Below, one piece after another: positions 34,940 through 46,059 of a stretch of 64,000 nt of DNA. The stretch's first letter is position 1; each line of letters begins with the position of its first letter. The position numbers were made by a program, and so were the translations under genes. The stretch is taken from the NCBI RefSeq assembly GCF_008831285.2, contig NC_045151.1, positions 8,261,682 through 8,325,681 of the forward strand, given 5' to 3'. Under the pieces are notes generated by a model. That model was not told the DNA's origin. It ran no database searches and saw nothing but the letters and a program-made list of their open reading frames with translations. This stretch comes from Nymphaea colorata. Taxonomy: Eukaryota; Streptophyta; Magnoliopsida; Nymphaeales; Nymphaeaceae.

Positions 34940-36085
34940 TTAACATGGCAAGCAATCATCTTTTTTTGGTTTGTGGAGATACTTAAGTGTCTCATGATCT
35001 GTATACATGATGAATTCTTTATAGATTAAATAGTGCCTCCAATACCGAAGTACTTGTACAATAGAGTAGAATTCTAAATCGAAAGTAGAATACTGACATT
35101 TTGCTCCATTTAGCTTCTCGCTAAAGAAAGCGACAGACCTCTTGCTTTGACTAAGTAGGGCTCCAATTCCAACCTTGGAAGCATCACATTCTACCTCGAA
35201 TAGCTTGGCAAAGTCTGGTAAAGCTAGTACTGGGGCATGAGTCATATGATCCTTAATAGTGGAAAAGGCATCCTTAGCTGCTGGAGTCCACCTAAAAATT
35301 TCACCCTTGAGACACTCTGTGATAGGAGCCATGATGGTGGTGAAGTTTCGAATGAATCTTCGGTAGAAAGTGACTAAACCATGAAAACTCCTGACATCGC
35401 CCACCATTCTCGGTGTTGGCAAATCTACGATATCTTGCACCTTAGAAGGATTAGCTTGCACTGCTTCTGACAAAACAATAAACCCCAAGAAGACAAGTTT
35501 CGAAATGAGGAAACTACATTTCTTAGTATTAACAAACAACTTTTCCTTGCGCAAGGTCTGTAGGACTTGATGTAGATGGCCAAGATGATCAGAAACTGAG
35601 AAGCTAAAGACCAAAATATCATTGAAGTACACTACAAAAAACTTTCTAATGTACGACCAAAGAACTTGCGTCATTACGCTCAAGAAGGTGTTGGGTGCAT
35701 TGGACAGTCCAAATGGCATGACTAGCCACTCATAGAGTCCATCTCTCGTTTTAAACGCAGTTTTCCACCCATCTCCTTCTCGAATTTTTATATGATGGTA
35801 TCTGCTTTTCAAATTGATCTTCGAGAACACTTGAGCTATCGCTAGCACATCTAACATATCATTCAATCTCGGAATGGGGAAATGGTACTTAACGGTGATC
35901 TTATTGATAGCTTGACTATCCACACACATCCCTTTCGGGCCATTTTTCTTTGGAGTTAGTAAGGCCAGAACTGCACACAGACTAAGGCTCTCTCGAATGT
36001 GACCCTTTTGCAACAATTCATTCACTTGCCTCTGCAACTCAGCATGCTCAATGGGGTTCATCCGATAACCTCGTAAGTTGGGCAA
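34940..36085 (-). pseudogene. CRM element reverse transcriptase and RNase H
   Basis: An open frame of 381 residues. RT blocks are [55 protein letters not shown] and the palm motif [10 protein letters not shown]. The usual YFDD is changed to YFND here, losing a catalytic aspartate. The thumb and connection ([17 protein letters not shown]) lead into RNase H with [18 protein letters not shown] and [10 protein letters not shown]. The long frame survives although the active site is mutated, so the reading frame alone should not be taken as activity. Confidence 0.88.
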
Positions 36086-36099
36086 ACTAGCTCCCTGGA

Positions 36100-36660
36100 C
36101 AAAGTCTATAGCATGTTGAATATCCCAGTTTTATGGGAATCCCGGTGGCAGATCATCTGGCATGATGTCTTGAAACTCAGAAATGAGTGGCGCTACATCC
36201 TTTGAAATGTCTGAAGAGATCATAGACACAGGTTTAACAACCAAAGCACAGCAAAACCCATCTTCTTCACAATGATCCAAGCATTATTTACGAGATCGTC
36301 CCACAAAATTGGATGGTTGCACTGGATGACCAACTTGTTGTGTTGTGGTTTCTAGTGAGTAGCAAAACAACTTTCCGACCTTTAAATGTAAATGAATAAG
36401 TGTTCTTGTGCCCATCATGAATAGTCTTCTGATCGTACTACCAAGGTCGACCAAGAAGAATGTGACATGCATTCATTGGAACAATGTCGCACCACACCTC
36501 ATCCAGGTAGTGTGCTCCCATAGAAATCTTCATCAGACATCGTTGGATGATGTGAACTTCTTCTCCCTTCTTATACAGTTGAGAGCCCTTCGCAAGTTTT
36601 AAACCTAGAGTAGTAACTACATCCTATGAAACTAAGTTCTCACATGCACCACTGTCAATA
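36100..36660 (-). pseudogene. CRM element retropepsin
   Basis: Minus-strand pieces read CDVNIDSGACENLVS, with the active-site DSGA at 36645-36656, then VVTTLGLKLAKG and, near 36440-36520, DEVWCDIVPMNACHILLGRP, the typical retropepsin tail of these elements. Stops occur between this part and the RT frame. Confidence 0.8.
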
Positions 36661-36831
36661 TTGACATCACAAATATACCTCTCACACTTGCATCGAGTCC
36701 TGAAAATATTATACACAACCAGGAAGAATCTGATACAAATTGACAAAAAGTTGTTAATGTCATCACCACCAAAAAGTGTAAAACATCATCCTGATCAAAA
36801 CTTTCACCATACGAGCCACTCGAGACTTCCT

Positions 36832-39333
36832 TACTGTTAGAATCTGGCGGTTCCTCTATAGTCTCTACTAAATGAGTTTTTTTGGGGAATTTGGGCATTT
36901 TGAGCTAAGTGACATAACTCATGACATCTAAAACAACAGATGGTTTGGTCTGAACTACGAGTTTTAGACTGAGTGTTATAGGCAGGACTTGACTGCTCAC
37001 TTTTACCAGGGGAAGACGGTACGGGTCTCGACTCAATAGGTTTCGAGGAACTAGCTCCCCTAGTTGGAAGACTCGACTTGGAGCAAAAAAAAGTGTCACC
37101 CCTCGACATTCTGGTTTCATGCTTACGTTTCAAGGTTTTTTCTATGTTCATTGTATAACTGCTTGCCTGATCTAGAGTATCTACTATGGCAAATTAAATT
37201 CATGAGAAATAGAGAGACGAAGACCAAGAACGTACCTGGTAACCTGTTGACGCTTGGTCTCCACAATCTGGACACGCAGTGACAATCGATAGAACTCTGT
37301 CGTAATTCTGCTACAGATCTCGAGCTCTGACGAAGATTGAGGTACTTCTTGTATGCCCTCTCAGCAAGGTCCGAAGGTACAAATTTGGTCTGCATCAACC
37401 TCTGCATCTTGGCCCAAGTCTACACCGGTTGCTGACCGCATCGCTCATACGATCTCTGGAGCTCAAACCACCATGTCTGGGCAAGACCATGCAGCCTGGT
37501 CGTGACTAGTGGTACTCTGTGATTTTCTTCCACCTGATGGTAGTCGAAGAAGAACTGGACTGCATATACCCAATCAAAGTACTCCTATGCGTTGAATCTC
37601 CCAACAAACTCCGGAAGGTCCAGCCTCACCCCACATTTGATGGGGCGATCTGGACGATCTGCGGTATGCTTGTGTTGATGGTCAATTGGTCTCACTAGAT
37701 GTGTGTGCCAAAACTCGTCATCATTAGAATAGGCACACTCGCTGTCATTCTCGGTTGGTCCATGGTGTCAGTGTGGCTCAACAGGTGGTGGCCTCGGCTT
37801 GATCCGATCTGCTAGGGGACCCATTCGTTGACACCGCTACTGGGGAGCCTGAAGAAGTGGTGGCTCCATGACTGTACCTGCATGAAATGGAACTGGATAT
37901 GGGGCTTGGGTCACATGGGCAGTCAGATGGGGATAAGGGTATGGATGTGGGAATGGATAAGGGCTGTAAAAAGGATTCACAAAAGGATTTGGATATGGGT
38001 TTAGTAATGGATTTGGATAAAGGTTTAGGTTGGATTGGGTTTGGATCGAGTTTGCACCAAAACTATTCATCGGACCCAGTGTGCTTTGGGTTGGATTCTG
38101 GATTGAGTTTTATGGATAGTAGGCTAGGTTTGAACTCGATCCAGAATCAGTAAAAGGATGGTCTAGTTTTGACCCGGTCCAAGAAACAAAGTGGGTGGGT
38201 TCCAGGTCATAGTCTAGGTTAAGCCTTGTGGTAGGTTTCGGGCTAGAAATATAGGGTTGGTTTAGATTAAGGGACAACATCATATCCAAACCAGGTTGAA
38301 AAAGACATTTAGGTATTTTGGGTCCAGGTTCGAACCCATATGACCCTTAATCCGGCCGTATGGGCTCGAACCAGGTCTGTGGCCCGATTCGGTTCAAACC
38401 GGTCTCGAAAGAGACTGGCTCAAACTGTCAGGCCTCTCGAGTTCGCTCTCGAGAGAGTCGTGGTTCCCCCTTTCTGCTTGAGGCAGAGAGGGAAAACCAC
38501 CCACCGGCGAAGGGAGGGGCACCCACCGCCTCCCACCCACAATGATGGTAGGTGAACGGTGGTGGCGGGCGAGTCCCCCTCAGTCCACTATCGTCGGTGG
38601 GAAGTAGAGTGATGAGCGATGACCGGACAAACGGAGGCACCACCAGATTTCGCCCCATCAGTTGAAGAGGATTGATGGCAACGTCCTTTGCACCTCCACC
38701 GGCTAGAGATGTCTGCCGCACCTCTTCCTGTGCACTGAAAGGATCTGATGCCGACGACACTCGCTTCCCAGGGCATGGTGCCTTCATCTGCTCACCAATG
38801 GGTAGACCCAAGAAGACTGGGACTTCTGCCTGACAATGGTAAGAGGATGCGGCAGATTCTCCACCTCCTCCGGTTGAAAGCAAGAGAGCTCTGATGGGGA
38901 GGCTTGATGCCAGATTTGGTATGCCTGCCAGCGATGGAGCTCCAGCGGAAATCCCTTCCACTGTTGTGCATTTTTTATTCCCGATTCTGCCCAAAGCCCC
39001 AACGTCACTCGCAGAGTAGTTGATAGTACCATTTGTAGCAAGTAACGCTTGGAAATTTTCTGTTTTACTCTGTGAATACTACAAAAACGAACAGAGCATT
39101 CCTCTGATCTCGTCTATGTTCCTGGTTACAACAGCAAGGTCCTGTCTCATATAGGTTATTTCAAAATCGTGCTTCACCAACGTCTGTGGTAAGAGTTATT
39201 GATTTTTTTCTTCCGATTGCATGATTTCTGTTGGATTTTCTTCATTTATGTTCGATGCAAACTCTGCAACTTTTTTTTCTGTAGCAGCAGGGTCATTTGC
39301 CTTTTCTTTATCTTTTGCTTCCTTCGCAGCCAT
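36832..39333 (-). pseudogene. CRM element gag
   Basis: Gag appears to start at the ATG at 39333 (MAAKEAKDKEKANDPAATE), just inside the primer site. A Pro/Tyr/Asn-rich segment (NPYPNPFVNPFYSPYPFPHP) lies near 37880-38030. The capsid-like block FVPSDLAERAYKKYLNLRQ lies near 37330-37390. The zinc knuckle CFRCHELCHLAQNA near 36896-36935 has lost its last cysteine to alanine. The 38100-39000 part is frameshifted and has no clear protein reading. Confidence 0.7.
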
Positions 39334-39356
39334 GCGCACAATAGGGAAGAAACCTC

Positions 39357-39368
39357 GCTCTAATAGCA
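39357..39368 (-). other. Decayed primer-binding site of the CRM element
   Basis: The minus strand reads TGCTATTAGAGC against the initiator tRNA-Met site TGGTATCAGAGC, two changes in twelve, three bases from the LTR edge. Confidence 0.7.
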
Positions 39369-39371
39369 AAC

Positions 39372-39828
39372 TAATAAAATCTAACTTGCAAACAGACAAT
39401 GTAAGAAAGACAATCGAAACTTTCTGGAACTAACGTACTTACACTAAAAGACAACAAAGGGAATGATGAAACAACATAAAACAAAAGTATTTTTTTACTT
39501 CATTCAACTTCAAGTAAGTACAAAATGAACCATTGCCTATTTATATGGGCGAGAGTGTAGAAACGGGTCGAATCCTGAACAAGTACTCTAGATCCGAATG
39601 GATCAACAAAGATACAAATGAACATACTTACAAAATGGATCTCAAACAAAATATGTAAACCAAAATTACAATTCAACCCTTGATGTGCCTCAAGTATGTA
39701 CGTAGGGCTCCGGGTCCATAGGGAATTTCACAGCTGAAGACTCATGATCTGCACTACTGCCCAAAGGTGGGACCTAAGGCGCGAAACTGGACCCAGGAGA
39801 GTGATGTGTCTGGTCCTGCTCTGCATCA
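39372..39828 (-). repeat. 5' LTR of the CRM element (457 bp)
   Basis: It matches 33096-33567 along its length and ends CTGCATCA next to the right target duplication. Its inner end has decayed (TAATAAAATC where the other copy has TGATGTAATG). Confidence 0.85.
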
Positions 39829-39833
39829 CTTAC
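39829..39833 (+). repeat. Target-site duplication of the CRM element, right copy
   Basis: CTTAC, paired with CCTAC at 33091-33095. Confidence 0.75.
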
Positions 39834-40170
39834 TCAATGCAAAACTCATACGCTATGTCCTTGTTGTCAAATTTCATTCTAACATGTGGTATGTATTTAC
39901 TGTCAACATTTAAAATTAGTTGTTGCTTTGAACTTGTAAGTTCATGACAAGGTCATTATCACCTTCTAATGCACCATTGTCTTTCAACACATCTTCATCC
40001 ACCATGTCGTCTTTTGACACATCCTCGTCCACTACGTCGCCATCCTCATTGACAATAAAGAACATTTTACTCTCATTCTCATTACATTCTAACTCATTTG
40101 TATCTGTTATTTCAAAGAAATTTAACTTCCTTTCCGCATTAGAACATATGGAGCTACAGTTTGATTCCAT
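39834..40170 (-). pseudogene. FAR1-like/MULE transposase-derived gene, N-terminal part
   Basis: The minus strand opens with MESNCSSICSNAERKLNFFE and an acidic Asp/Glu-rich stretch, a common head for FAR1-RELATED SEQUENCE proteins. After a frameshift near 39910 it continues VDSKYIPHVRMKFDNKDIAY then EFCIE, the start of the FAR1 DNA-binding domain. It breaks at the CRM insertion, and the domain resumes at 33095 with GFDTHIHESKRKGG-like sequence. The two halves therefore belong to one gene interrupted within its DNA-binding domain. Confidence 0.78.
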
Positions 40171-40930
40171 AATTTAATACCTATATGTAATAAAATGCTA
40201 CTTGTAATCAAATGAGTAACAAATGGGGCATAAGAAGAAATGTATACAAGAAAGCATTGGTTTAATTTTGTAATCTTGGCAGAATACAACTTAACATGCA
40301 CTTTAGGTTTGAAAAAAGAACACTACATTAAGGAAAGACATCCAAGCAAACCTTGAAGTTCATTCATCAAAGCTTGTAAAAAATGAAACTCATAAAAGGG
40401 TTTTGGGTGCCAATTGCAATGCCAATATTTGAGAAAAAATGGGTTGTTCTTATGATGTCATATACCTATTACGACATGTGTAATGCAATCACACATTAAG
40501 TTCTTAAGATGTCATATGTCTATTAGGACATATCACATGCCAACAATGTCGGACACTCAAGTTCAAACAGAGCTGCATATGCAAATGATTACAGCAAATA
40601 TGGAGCATCCAGCACTTTCAAGTTCAAATAGAACTCTATGAAAGCATGTTCAATACGTCAAGTATTTTTTAACTTTTGAAGCGATGAGTTTATCACACAC
40701 AATGTCCCACATTTACTATTCTTTATTCAACAAAACCAATAGCATTTGATGCTTTTCGCTTCAAACTTAAAACTAAGATATACGAGTGTCAAAAAGTGTT
40801 CGTCATTTTGTAAAGAACAAATTTCCATTGTTGTAGTGGGCATCTTAAATATTTATCATGCACCATGAATAACCCTTTCAAACTATATTTATTAAATATC
40901 TAGCATGCTCCATGAACAACCCAAGTGGGA
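40171..40930. other. 5' region of the FAR1-like pseudogene; nothing further recognised
   Basis: AT-rich, without coding signal. It may be a leader intron, because the block at 40935-41160 is shared with the sequence following a possible donor at 27.68 kb. Confidence 0.4.
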
Positions 40931-40934
40931 CACT

Positions 40935-41160
40935 ATCAAATAGTTATAGAAAGCAACATAACAGAATACCTAAAGGTGCTCTATACTTTAGAACTCAGTA
41001 AAACATGTTGAAGGCAACACATGAGATCGCTCATTCTTAGCTGTTTGGTAAAGAGAATCAAAGTGCAAAAACTAAAAAAATACAACAAAATGACAACATG
41101 ACTTCATTAGTTTTGAATAAAAGAAACTAAATGAAAAAATCAAGAAGGAGCTTATCAAAA
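40935..41160 (-). repeat. Block shared (inverted) with 27690-27950
   Basis: The reverse complement shares the ordered strings listed for the 27.7-kb block. It ends about 10 bp before the copia LTR, so the copia insertion has probably cut it. Confidence 0.65.
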
Positions 41161-41170
41161 ATGTGAAGTT

Positions 41171-41534
41171 TGTTGGATAGTGCAGTTACGAGATTAAATT
41201 ATAAAATTGATTTCCAAATAATTGATTCTCATTAAAACAATTTATCTTTGCACAATTCTCTCTGGCTGTAACTGTAGGCTGGGCATGGGGAAAACCTGTG
41301 AGGCTGGCCTATATAAGCCCAGCGATTCCGTGACTTAGGTTTCATGGTGAAAACCTTAGTTGGCGCCTCACAGAAGCAAACCCTTAACACAAGTTTCTTT
41401 CTTCCTCTTGCTCTTATTCTCTTTCAGCTACTGCTGCTACTGCCGCCTCCTCTAGTTTGTGCGCAGACCCAAACAATGAGTTGCTGAGATGATGGTCAGA
41501 CCCTGAAGAGTCTTCAACTGCTTCATTTCCAACA
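41171..41534 (+). repeat. Ty1/copia-type 5' LTR (364 bp)
   Basis: It begins TGTTGGATAGTG and ends ATTTCCAACA, with perfect TGTTGGA/TCCAACA inverted ends. A TATA-like CTATATAAGCCC lies near 41310. A primer-binding site follows two bases downstream. No second LTR or copia polyprotein is recognisable to the right, so the element is truncated. Confidence 0.85.
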
Positions 41535-41535
41535 T

Positions 41536-41546
41536 TGGTATCAGAG
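41536..41546 (+). other. Primer-binding site of the copia-type element
   Basis: TGGTATCAGAG, complementary to the 3' end of initiator tRNA-Met. Confidence 0.85.
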
Positions 41547-42508
41547 AACAGGGATTATCGAATCTCAGTAAGTTTCGTCTGGCTTATGTGATGCCTGTAA
41601 TGCACACATAAATACATCGTCGAGCTCCTTTAGCATGCTATGTTAGATTATGTCGGCTTGCCGCTCTAGATCATGCCTCTTGAACATTTCAGCATGCTAG
41701 ACAATATTATAAGCAGCATGCTAGACAATATTATAAGCAGCATGCTAGTTCAGACAAATACCGTTTGTGGGTTTTTCTCAAGTTATAAGTTATCATATTT
41801 AAGGAGGTTAATCTCCCGCCGTCGGTGGTTCTGGAAAAATCAGAACCTATATGACCCTCGACAAGGGAAGGGAACAGCTATGTTGAGGGTTCTAAAGAAA
41901 GGGGGCAAGGATTCTAAAATGAAAAAAAAAAACCTTTGACCCTCTTCCGCTGCCGAATATCCATCAATCCAATGTAAGGAGTCAAACACTAGTATGAACT
42001 GTTAGTTCAAGTTAAGAAAGACCTTGAGAGAGGCATAGAACCACGGAAGCCATCTTATGTAAATGAAGAAGACTAGGATGCTTTCGTGGAAAAGACAAGA
42101 GATGAAGAGCTTGACAGGATAAGCAAGAAAATAAAGCTAGTAGAAGCCAGCAAACTGCTCTTAACAGCAAGAATTGGTGCGGGAGTCGACATCCTTGAAC
42201 CGATCGGCGTATGTTTGAACGTCACCTCACTGGTCATAGCTGGACTCATCGAACACATCAAACATAAGCTCAGTTGGGACGGAGAAGCGCTGGTCCACTG
42301 TGGGAAGAAGGGAGTTGGGCAGGAGCAGGACCAAAGGCTCGTCTGAACCTTGTGCTGTCAACAGGAAAGTGGAAACGAAAAGTTCTGTGTCTCACCTTGT
42401 CGGTTGAGCACGTTGGAGAGCCAGAGAGGCAAGCCATCGGAGATGGAGAGAGAAGTCGTTGGCCGTCTCCATCGCGGTAGCAGCAGCGAGACACTCATCC
42501 TCTGTAGC
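41547..42508. other. Remnant sequence after the copia primer site; no gene identified
   Basis: A 24-bp unit (CAGCATGCTAGACAATATTA plus TAAG) is repeated about 2.4 times at 41688-41748. The plus strand at 42086-42346 has an open stretch rich in Lys, Glu and Ile that I cannot match to copia gag or any other family. Confidence 0.5.
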
Positions 42509-42661
42509 CAGGGGCAGAGGGAAGGGGGGCCCCCACTCCAACCAATGAATTTTTTTTTAATTGAAAAAAATAATATTTTTTAATTATGTAATGTATTTTT
42601 TGTATTAGAATTCAGTTTGGCCCTACCCGGATCCAGAGGTTGGACTGCCAGCCCACCCCTG
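42509..42661. mobile_element. Small hAT MITE (153 bp), related to hAT element B
   Basis: It starts CAGGGGCAGAGGGAAGG and ends CCAGCCCACCCCTG. The flanks are TCTGTAGC (42501-42508) and TCTGTAGT (42662-42669), an 8-bp duplication with one change. The left 20 bp, the AT-rich centre and the CAGTTTGGCCCTACC string resemble the left end of hAT element B, so it is probably a deletion derivative of that family. Confidence 0.82.
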
Positions 42662-42669
42662 TCTGTAGT

Positions 42670-43636
42670 CGTCTCCCTCGCACTGGTAGCAAGGTCCTCT
42701 TCGCGCTGAGAGCTGAAGCGAGATGGCTGCAAAGGTGGCTGTGTGAGGAGGACGCCGGTGGAGCAGACCCTAGCAGAGCTCCCTCGAGAGGAAAGAGAAG
42801 CTCTTGAGAGGAGAGAGAAGGAAACTAGTGAAATGAGAAAAACTTGTTCGGAGGGGTATTTATCCTCAAAACTTGAAAATTACAGAAACAGTCCATCTTT
42901 TTTGTATTTTTTTTAAAAATGCTGTCAAATTTATTGAAACTTATAGTCGCAACACTTTTGCTGAAAACTTTAGCAAAAGGGGGCTTGTGAAAGTTAATTT
43001 CAGCAAAAACCGAGAATTTTATATGAAATTACGTGGTAATGCCTTCAGATTTATTATAAATTGCTGAAAAAGGGTCCTAAAAATAGATTTGAAAAGCAAA
43101 AGAAAATTCAGGTTCTAAGTTATGTTTAAATTTGTGCTTTCTGTACATGCTTTAGAATACTATTGGAGATCTTCTGATGTGTTATTCTTCTTATTGATTT
43201 TTGTTTATGGAAATTAATTTAGAAATGACTTTTAGATTGGGAGCCTCAAAACTGACCAAGACCAGAAAACTACATGGTTAGTAACATGTATGTATGTTTA
43301 TGCAGTTTTGTTATTTTGTGCATGCATGACCCGATGGCAATATAAATCTAGTGTTCCTACGCAAACTAAAATCATATTTGGATATGAATATTATGTTGGA
43401 ACATGTTCATATTGGATTTGGATTTGGATCCTCTTTATTTGTTTAAATATTGGCGACATCATTGTGTTTGGATCCACATTGGTATGATCAAAATCTAAAT
43501 AACGGTCCGAATTTTTGCTTTGGATCGAATCATTACTTAGATCCATATTTGCATTCAGTTGAGATCATGACATATTCAGATCTCAATTGGTTTTGATATT
43601 GGTTAAAAATTCATATCCTATTTATGTTGGTTCGCC
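42670..43636. other. No gene identified
   Basis: AT-rich sequence. Around 43370-43620 GGATTTGGAT/GGATCC-like words recur. It ends where the truncated LTR of element B begins. Confidence 0.5.
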
Positions 43637-44727
43637 TCCAGAGAGTGTTGACCCACAAAGCCCTCCAAAAGGTCTCTTCCCAACCCTAGAGGTTGTCACT
43701 AAATGATCTATGTCTTGAGTTTTTTTCAACTAATCATTAATACACTTTTCATTTGCTTTCATAGTTGAGGCGACTTCCCAATAGTTACACCCAACTCATG
43801 TACTATTTCCAACCAAACGCCACAATTCACATATTCACAATAGTATGCACCACATGATCCCAAAAATGGTTTTAAATCTTCTCAACCACATCAAATCTCT
43901 ACCATGTTTCCTAATCGCTTTGAAAATCAACCCATTGTGCTAAAGAGGTAGATATACACGTGGATTCTCGTTCTTGTCAAAATATTCCTAAACTTTTCTC
44001 AAAATAGTAATATCGCTAGCATGCATTCTAATTCATCAAATCACAAGTCTAGTATGCTCAATTAGTAAGTATACAGGCTCCAACAACAATTATTCGACAA
44101 TTTAAGCTCGATTAGATCTCGCTCACCCCAATTTCAAAGTCTTAGCTGTTGTCCTCCCGGCAGCCACCTCACGAATTCGAGTGATCCCCCAAACAACCAA
44201 AATCAACTGTCATCGTCACCTCCCAAGTCTTCAACTTGCTGGTATGAGGAGAAATGATGTGTCCCCAAACTGCCATCCAAACCAACAGCCCCAAAAATAA
44301 TGAAAAAGATTGAAAAAGAATTCAAGAGGAGGGTCTGGCCAAGAGGGTTTGGGCAGAGGGGAGAGCGTGCGGGAGAGAGAGATGAGCAAAAGAAGGTGTT
44401 GGCAGAGAGAGACAGCCAGTAGAGAGAGGGGAAGGTGGGGAAAAAGGGCAAGGGAGAAGAAGAAGAAAGAAGAGACAAAGGGAGGGACCGATGGCTCACC
44501 TGAGCACCGCCGCCGCCGCTGTCCACTTCCGTTGCAGCTGCACCGACCTCCGTCTTCCTCTTATCTATGCTATGGTCGTAGCAAAGGGAGAGACGAAGAG
44601 GGGAAATGAGGGAGAAGAGGGAAAGACGAGAGAGAAGAGGGCGACGTTGGGCTCCCACGCTGGTGGATTCAGGTTCGGGCCTGGACCTGATCCGGCCCAC
44701 CTACAAAAAAAAAAAACGAGTGTTACA
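43637..44727 (-). repeat. 3' LTR of element B, truncated (about 1.1 kb kept)
   Basis: It matches 50475-51572 from CCTCCAGAGAGTGT to GAGTGTTACA. The remaining 2.5 kb of the LTR expected to the left is missing, and unrelated sequence abuts at 43636. The ORFs here (44203-44700) are GA/CT-rich LTR sequence, not genes. Confidence 0.85.
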
Positions 44728-44734
44728 TCCTACC

Positions 44735-46055
44735 CTCCTTAAATAAAATTTCGTCCTCGAAATTTTGATCATACCTTAATGCAAAAACAAGTGTGGATAC
44801 TTCTTTCGCATATCTTCATTAAGTTCCCATGTGCTCTCCTTCAACCCATGGTGTTGTCATTCCACTCTTACCAGAGGAATTCTCTTAGTACGAAGCACTT
44901 GCTCTCTTTGATCCACAATTCTAATAGGTTTTCCTTTCATTGGCAAATCATCTTGTACCTAAATACCTTGAAAATCAATCACATATGTAGGATCCAGTAC
45001 TTACTTTCGAAGCATGAAAACATGGAAAACATCATGAACATGACTTAAGTTAGGGGGTAGTGCCAATCTGTATGTCACCCCTCCGATCTTCTCTAATATC
45101 TCAAACGGTCCAACGAACCTCAGACTCAACTTTCCCTTAATACCAAATCGAAAAACACCTTTAGTAGGTGAAATCTTCAAGAACACATGATCACCAACCT
45201 CAAAAGCCAACTCTCTACGTCGAATGTCGACATAGCTTTTCTGTTTACTCTGAGTTGTCAATAACTTTTTTCTTATTGATTGCACTTGGTCGGTGTAGTG
45301 TTGCAATACTAAAGGGTTTTCGATCTTGCCGTCACTCATTTCAGTCCAACAAGCTAGTGATCTGCATGGCCTTTCATACAATGCCTCAAAAGGTGTCATC
45401 CCGATACTAGAGTGGTAGCTGTTATTATATGAAAATTCTACCAATCTCACATGTTTATCACATTCTCCTTTTCAATCCAAAACACAAGCACGTAACATGT
45501 CCTCTAAGGTCTGAATGGTCCTCTTAGATTGCCCATCAATTTGGGGGTGGAACTCTATACTTAGCTTAAGCTTGCTACCCAATGCCTTTCGCAATTGCCC
45601 CCAAAACCTAAAGGTAAAACGTAGATCTTGATCTGATCCGCAATGACTTTGGCACTCCATGCAATCAAACTATTTCACCAATGTATAACTCTGTGAGACT
45701 TTCTAAAGACTGACTGATTCTGATTGGCAGAAAAAGAGTGGACTTCGTAAGTCTATCAATAATCACTCATATGGCATCATGTTGTCTTCTGGTATGATGG
45801 AAACCAACCACAAAATTCATCATATTGTCCTCTCATTTTCATACTGGAATATCAATTCTTTGCAACAAGCCTCCTGGTCGTTGATGCTCTTCTTTGACCC
45901 ACTGGCAAACTAAGCACTTCGCTACATATTCTATAATTTCACGCTTCATTCCAGGCCATCAAAAAATTCTCTTTATATCCTGAAACATCTTGGTACTGCT
46001 AGGGTGTATAGAAAACTTAGATTTGTGAGCTTCACTAATTAACTGACACTTCACC
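44735..46055 (-). pseudogene. Element B integrase and chromodomain
   Basis: Minus-strand pieces include the zinc-site region (FSIHPSSTKMFQDIKRIFW; CLVCQWVKEEHQRPGG) at 45.9-46.0 kb, the core end (IEFHPQIDGQSKRTIQTLED) at 45.5-45.6 kb, and SYNNSYHSSIGMTPFEALYE in the open stretch 45001-45450, which ends LSHVHDVFHVFMLRK. The chromodomain follows at 44790-45000: PIRIVDQREQVLRTKRIPLV, then HGLKESTWELNEDMRKKYP. A stop replaces a conserved tryptophan (near 44862) and another lies near 44968. Chromodomains steer such elements to histone-marked chromatin. Confidence 0.82.
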
Positions 46056-46059
46056 TTTT

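Larger units (their letters stand above)
33096..39828 (-). mobile_element. CRM-clade Ty3/gypsy retrotransposon (6.7 kb)
   Basis: A full-structure element: two LTRs (33096-33567 and 39372-39828), a decayed initiator-Met primer site, gag, retropepsin, RT, RNase H, integrase and a polypurine tract, all on the minus strand, flanked by a 5-bp duplication. Three things point to the CRM (centromeric retrotransposon) clade. The LTR begins TGATG on the sense strand. The polyprotein frame continues through the polypurine tract into the LTR and stops at 33393. The tail has the FNVSDLFPYS and QPGENDAE strings of CRM-like integrase ends, not a standard chromodomain. Mutations in RT and many stops show it is dead, and the LTRs are visibly diverged, so it is old. 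Confidence 0.85.

Noticed and set aside
38428-38994. 188-codon minus-strand ORF
   Set aside because: It lies in the gag/leader part of the CRM element in a frame without gag similarity.
44203-44700. 165-codon ORF with its counterpart at 51176-51547
   Set aside because: The same reading occurs in both LTRs of element B because they are copies; it is LTR sequence.
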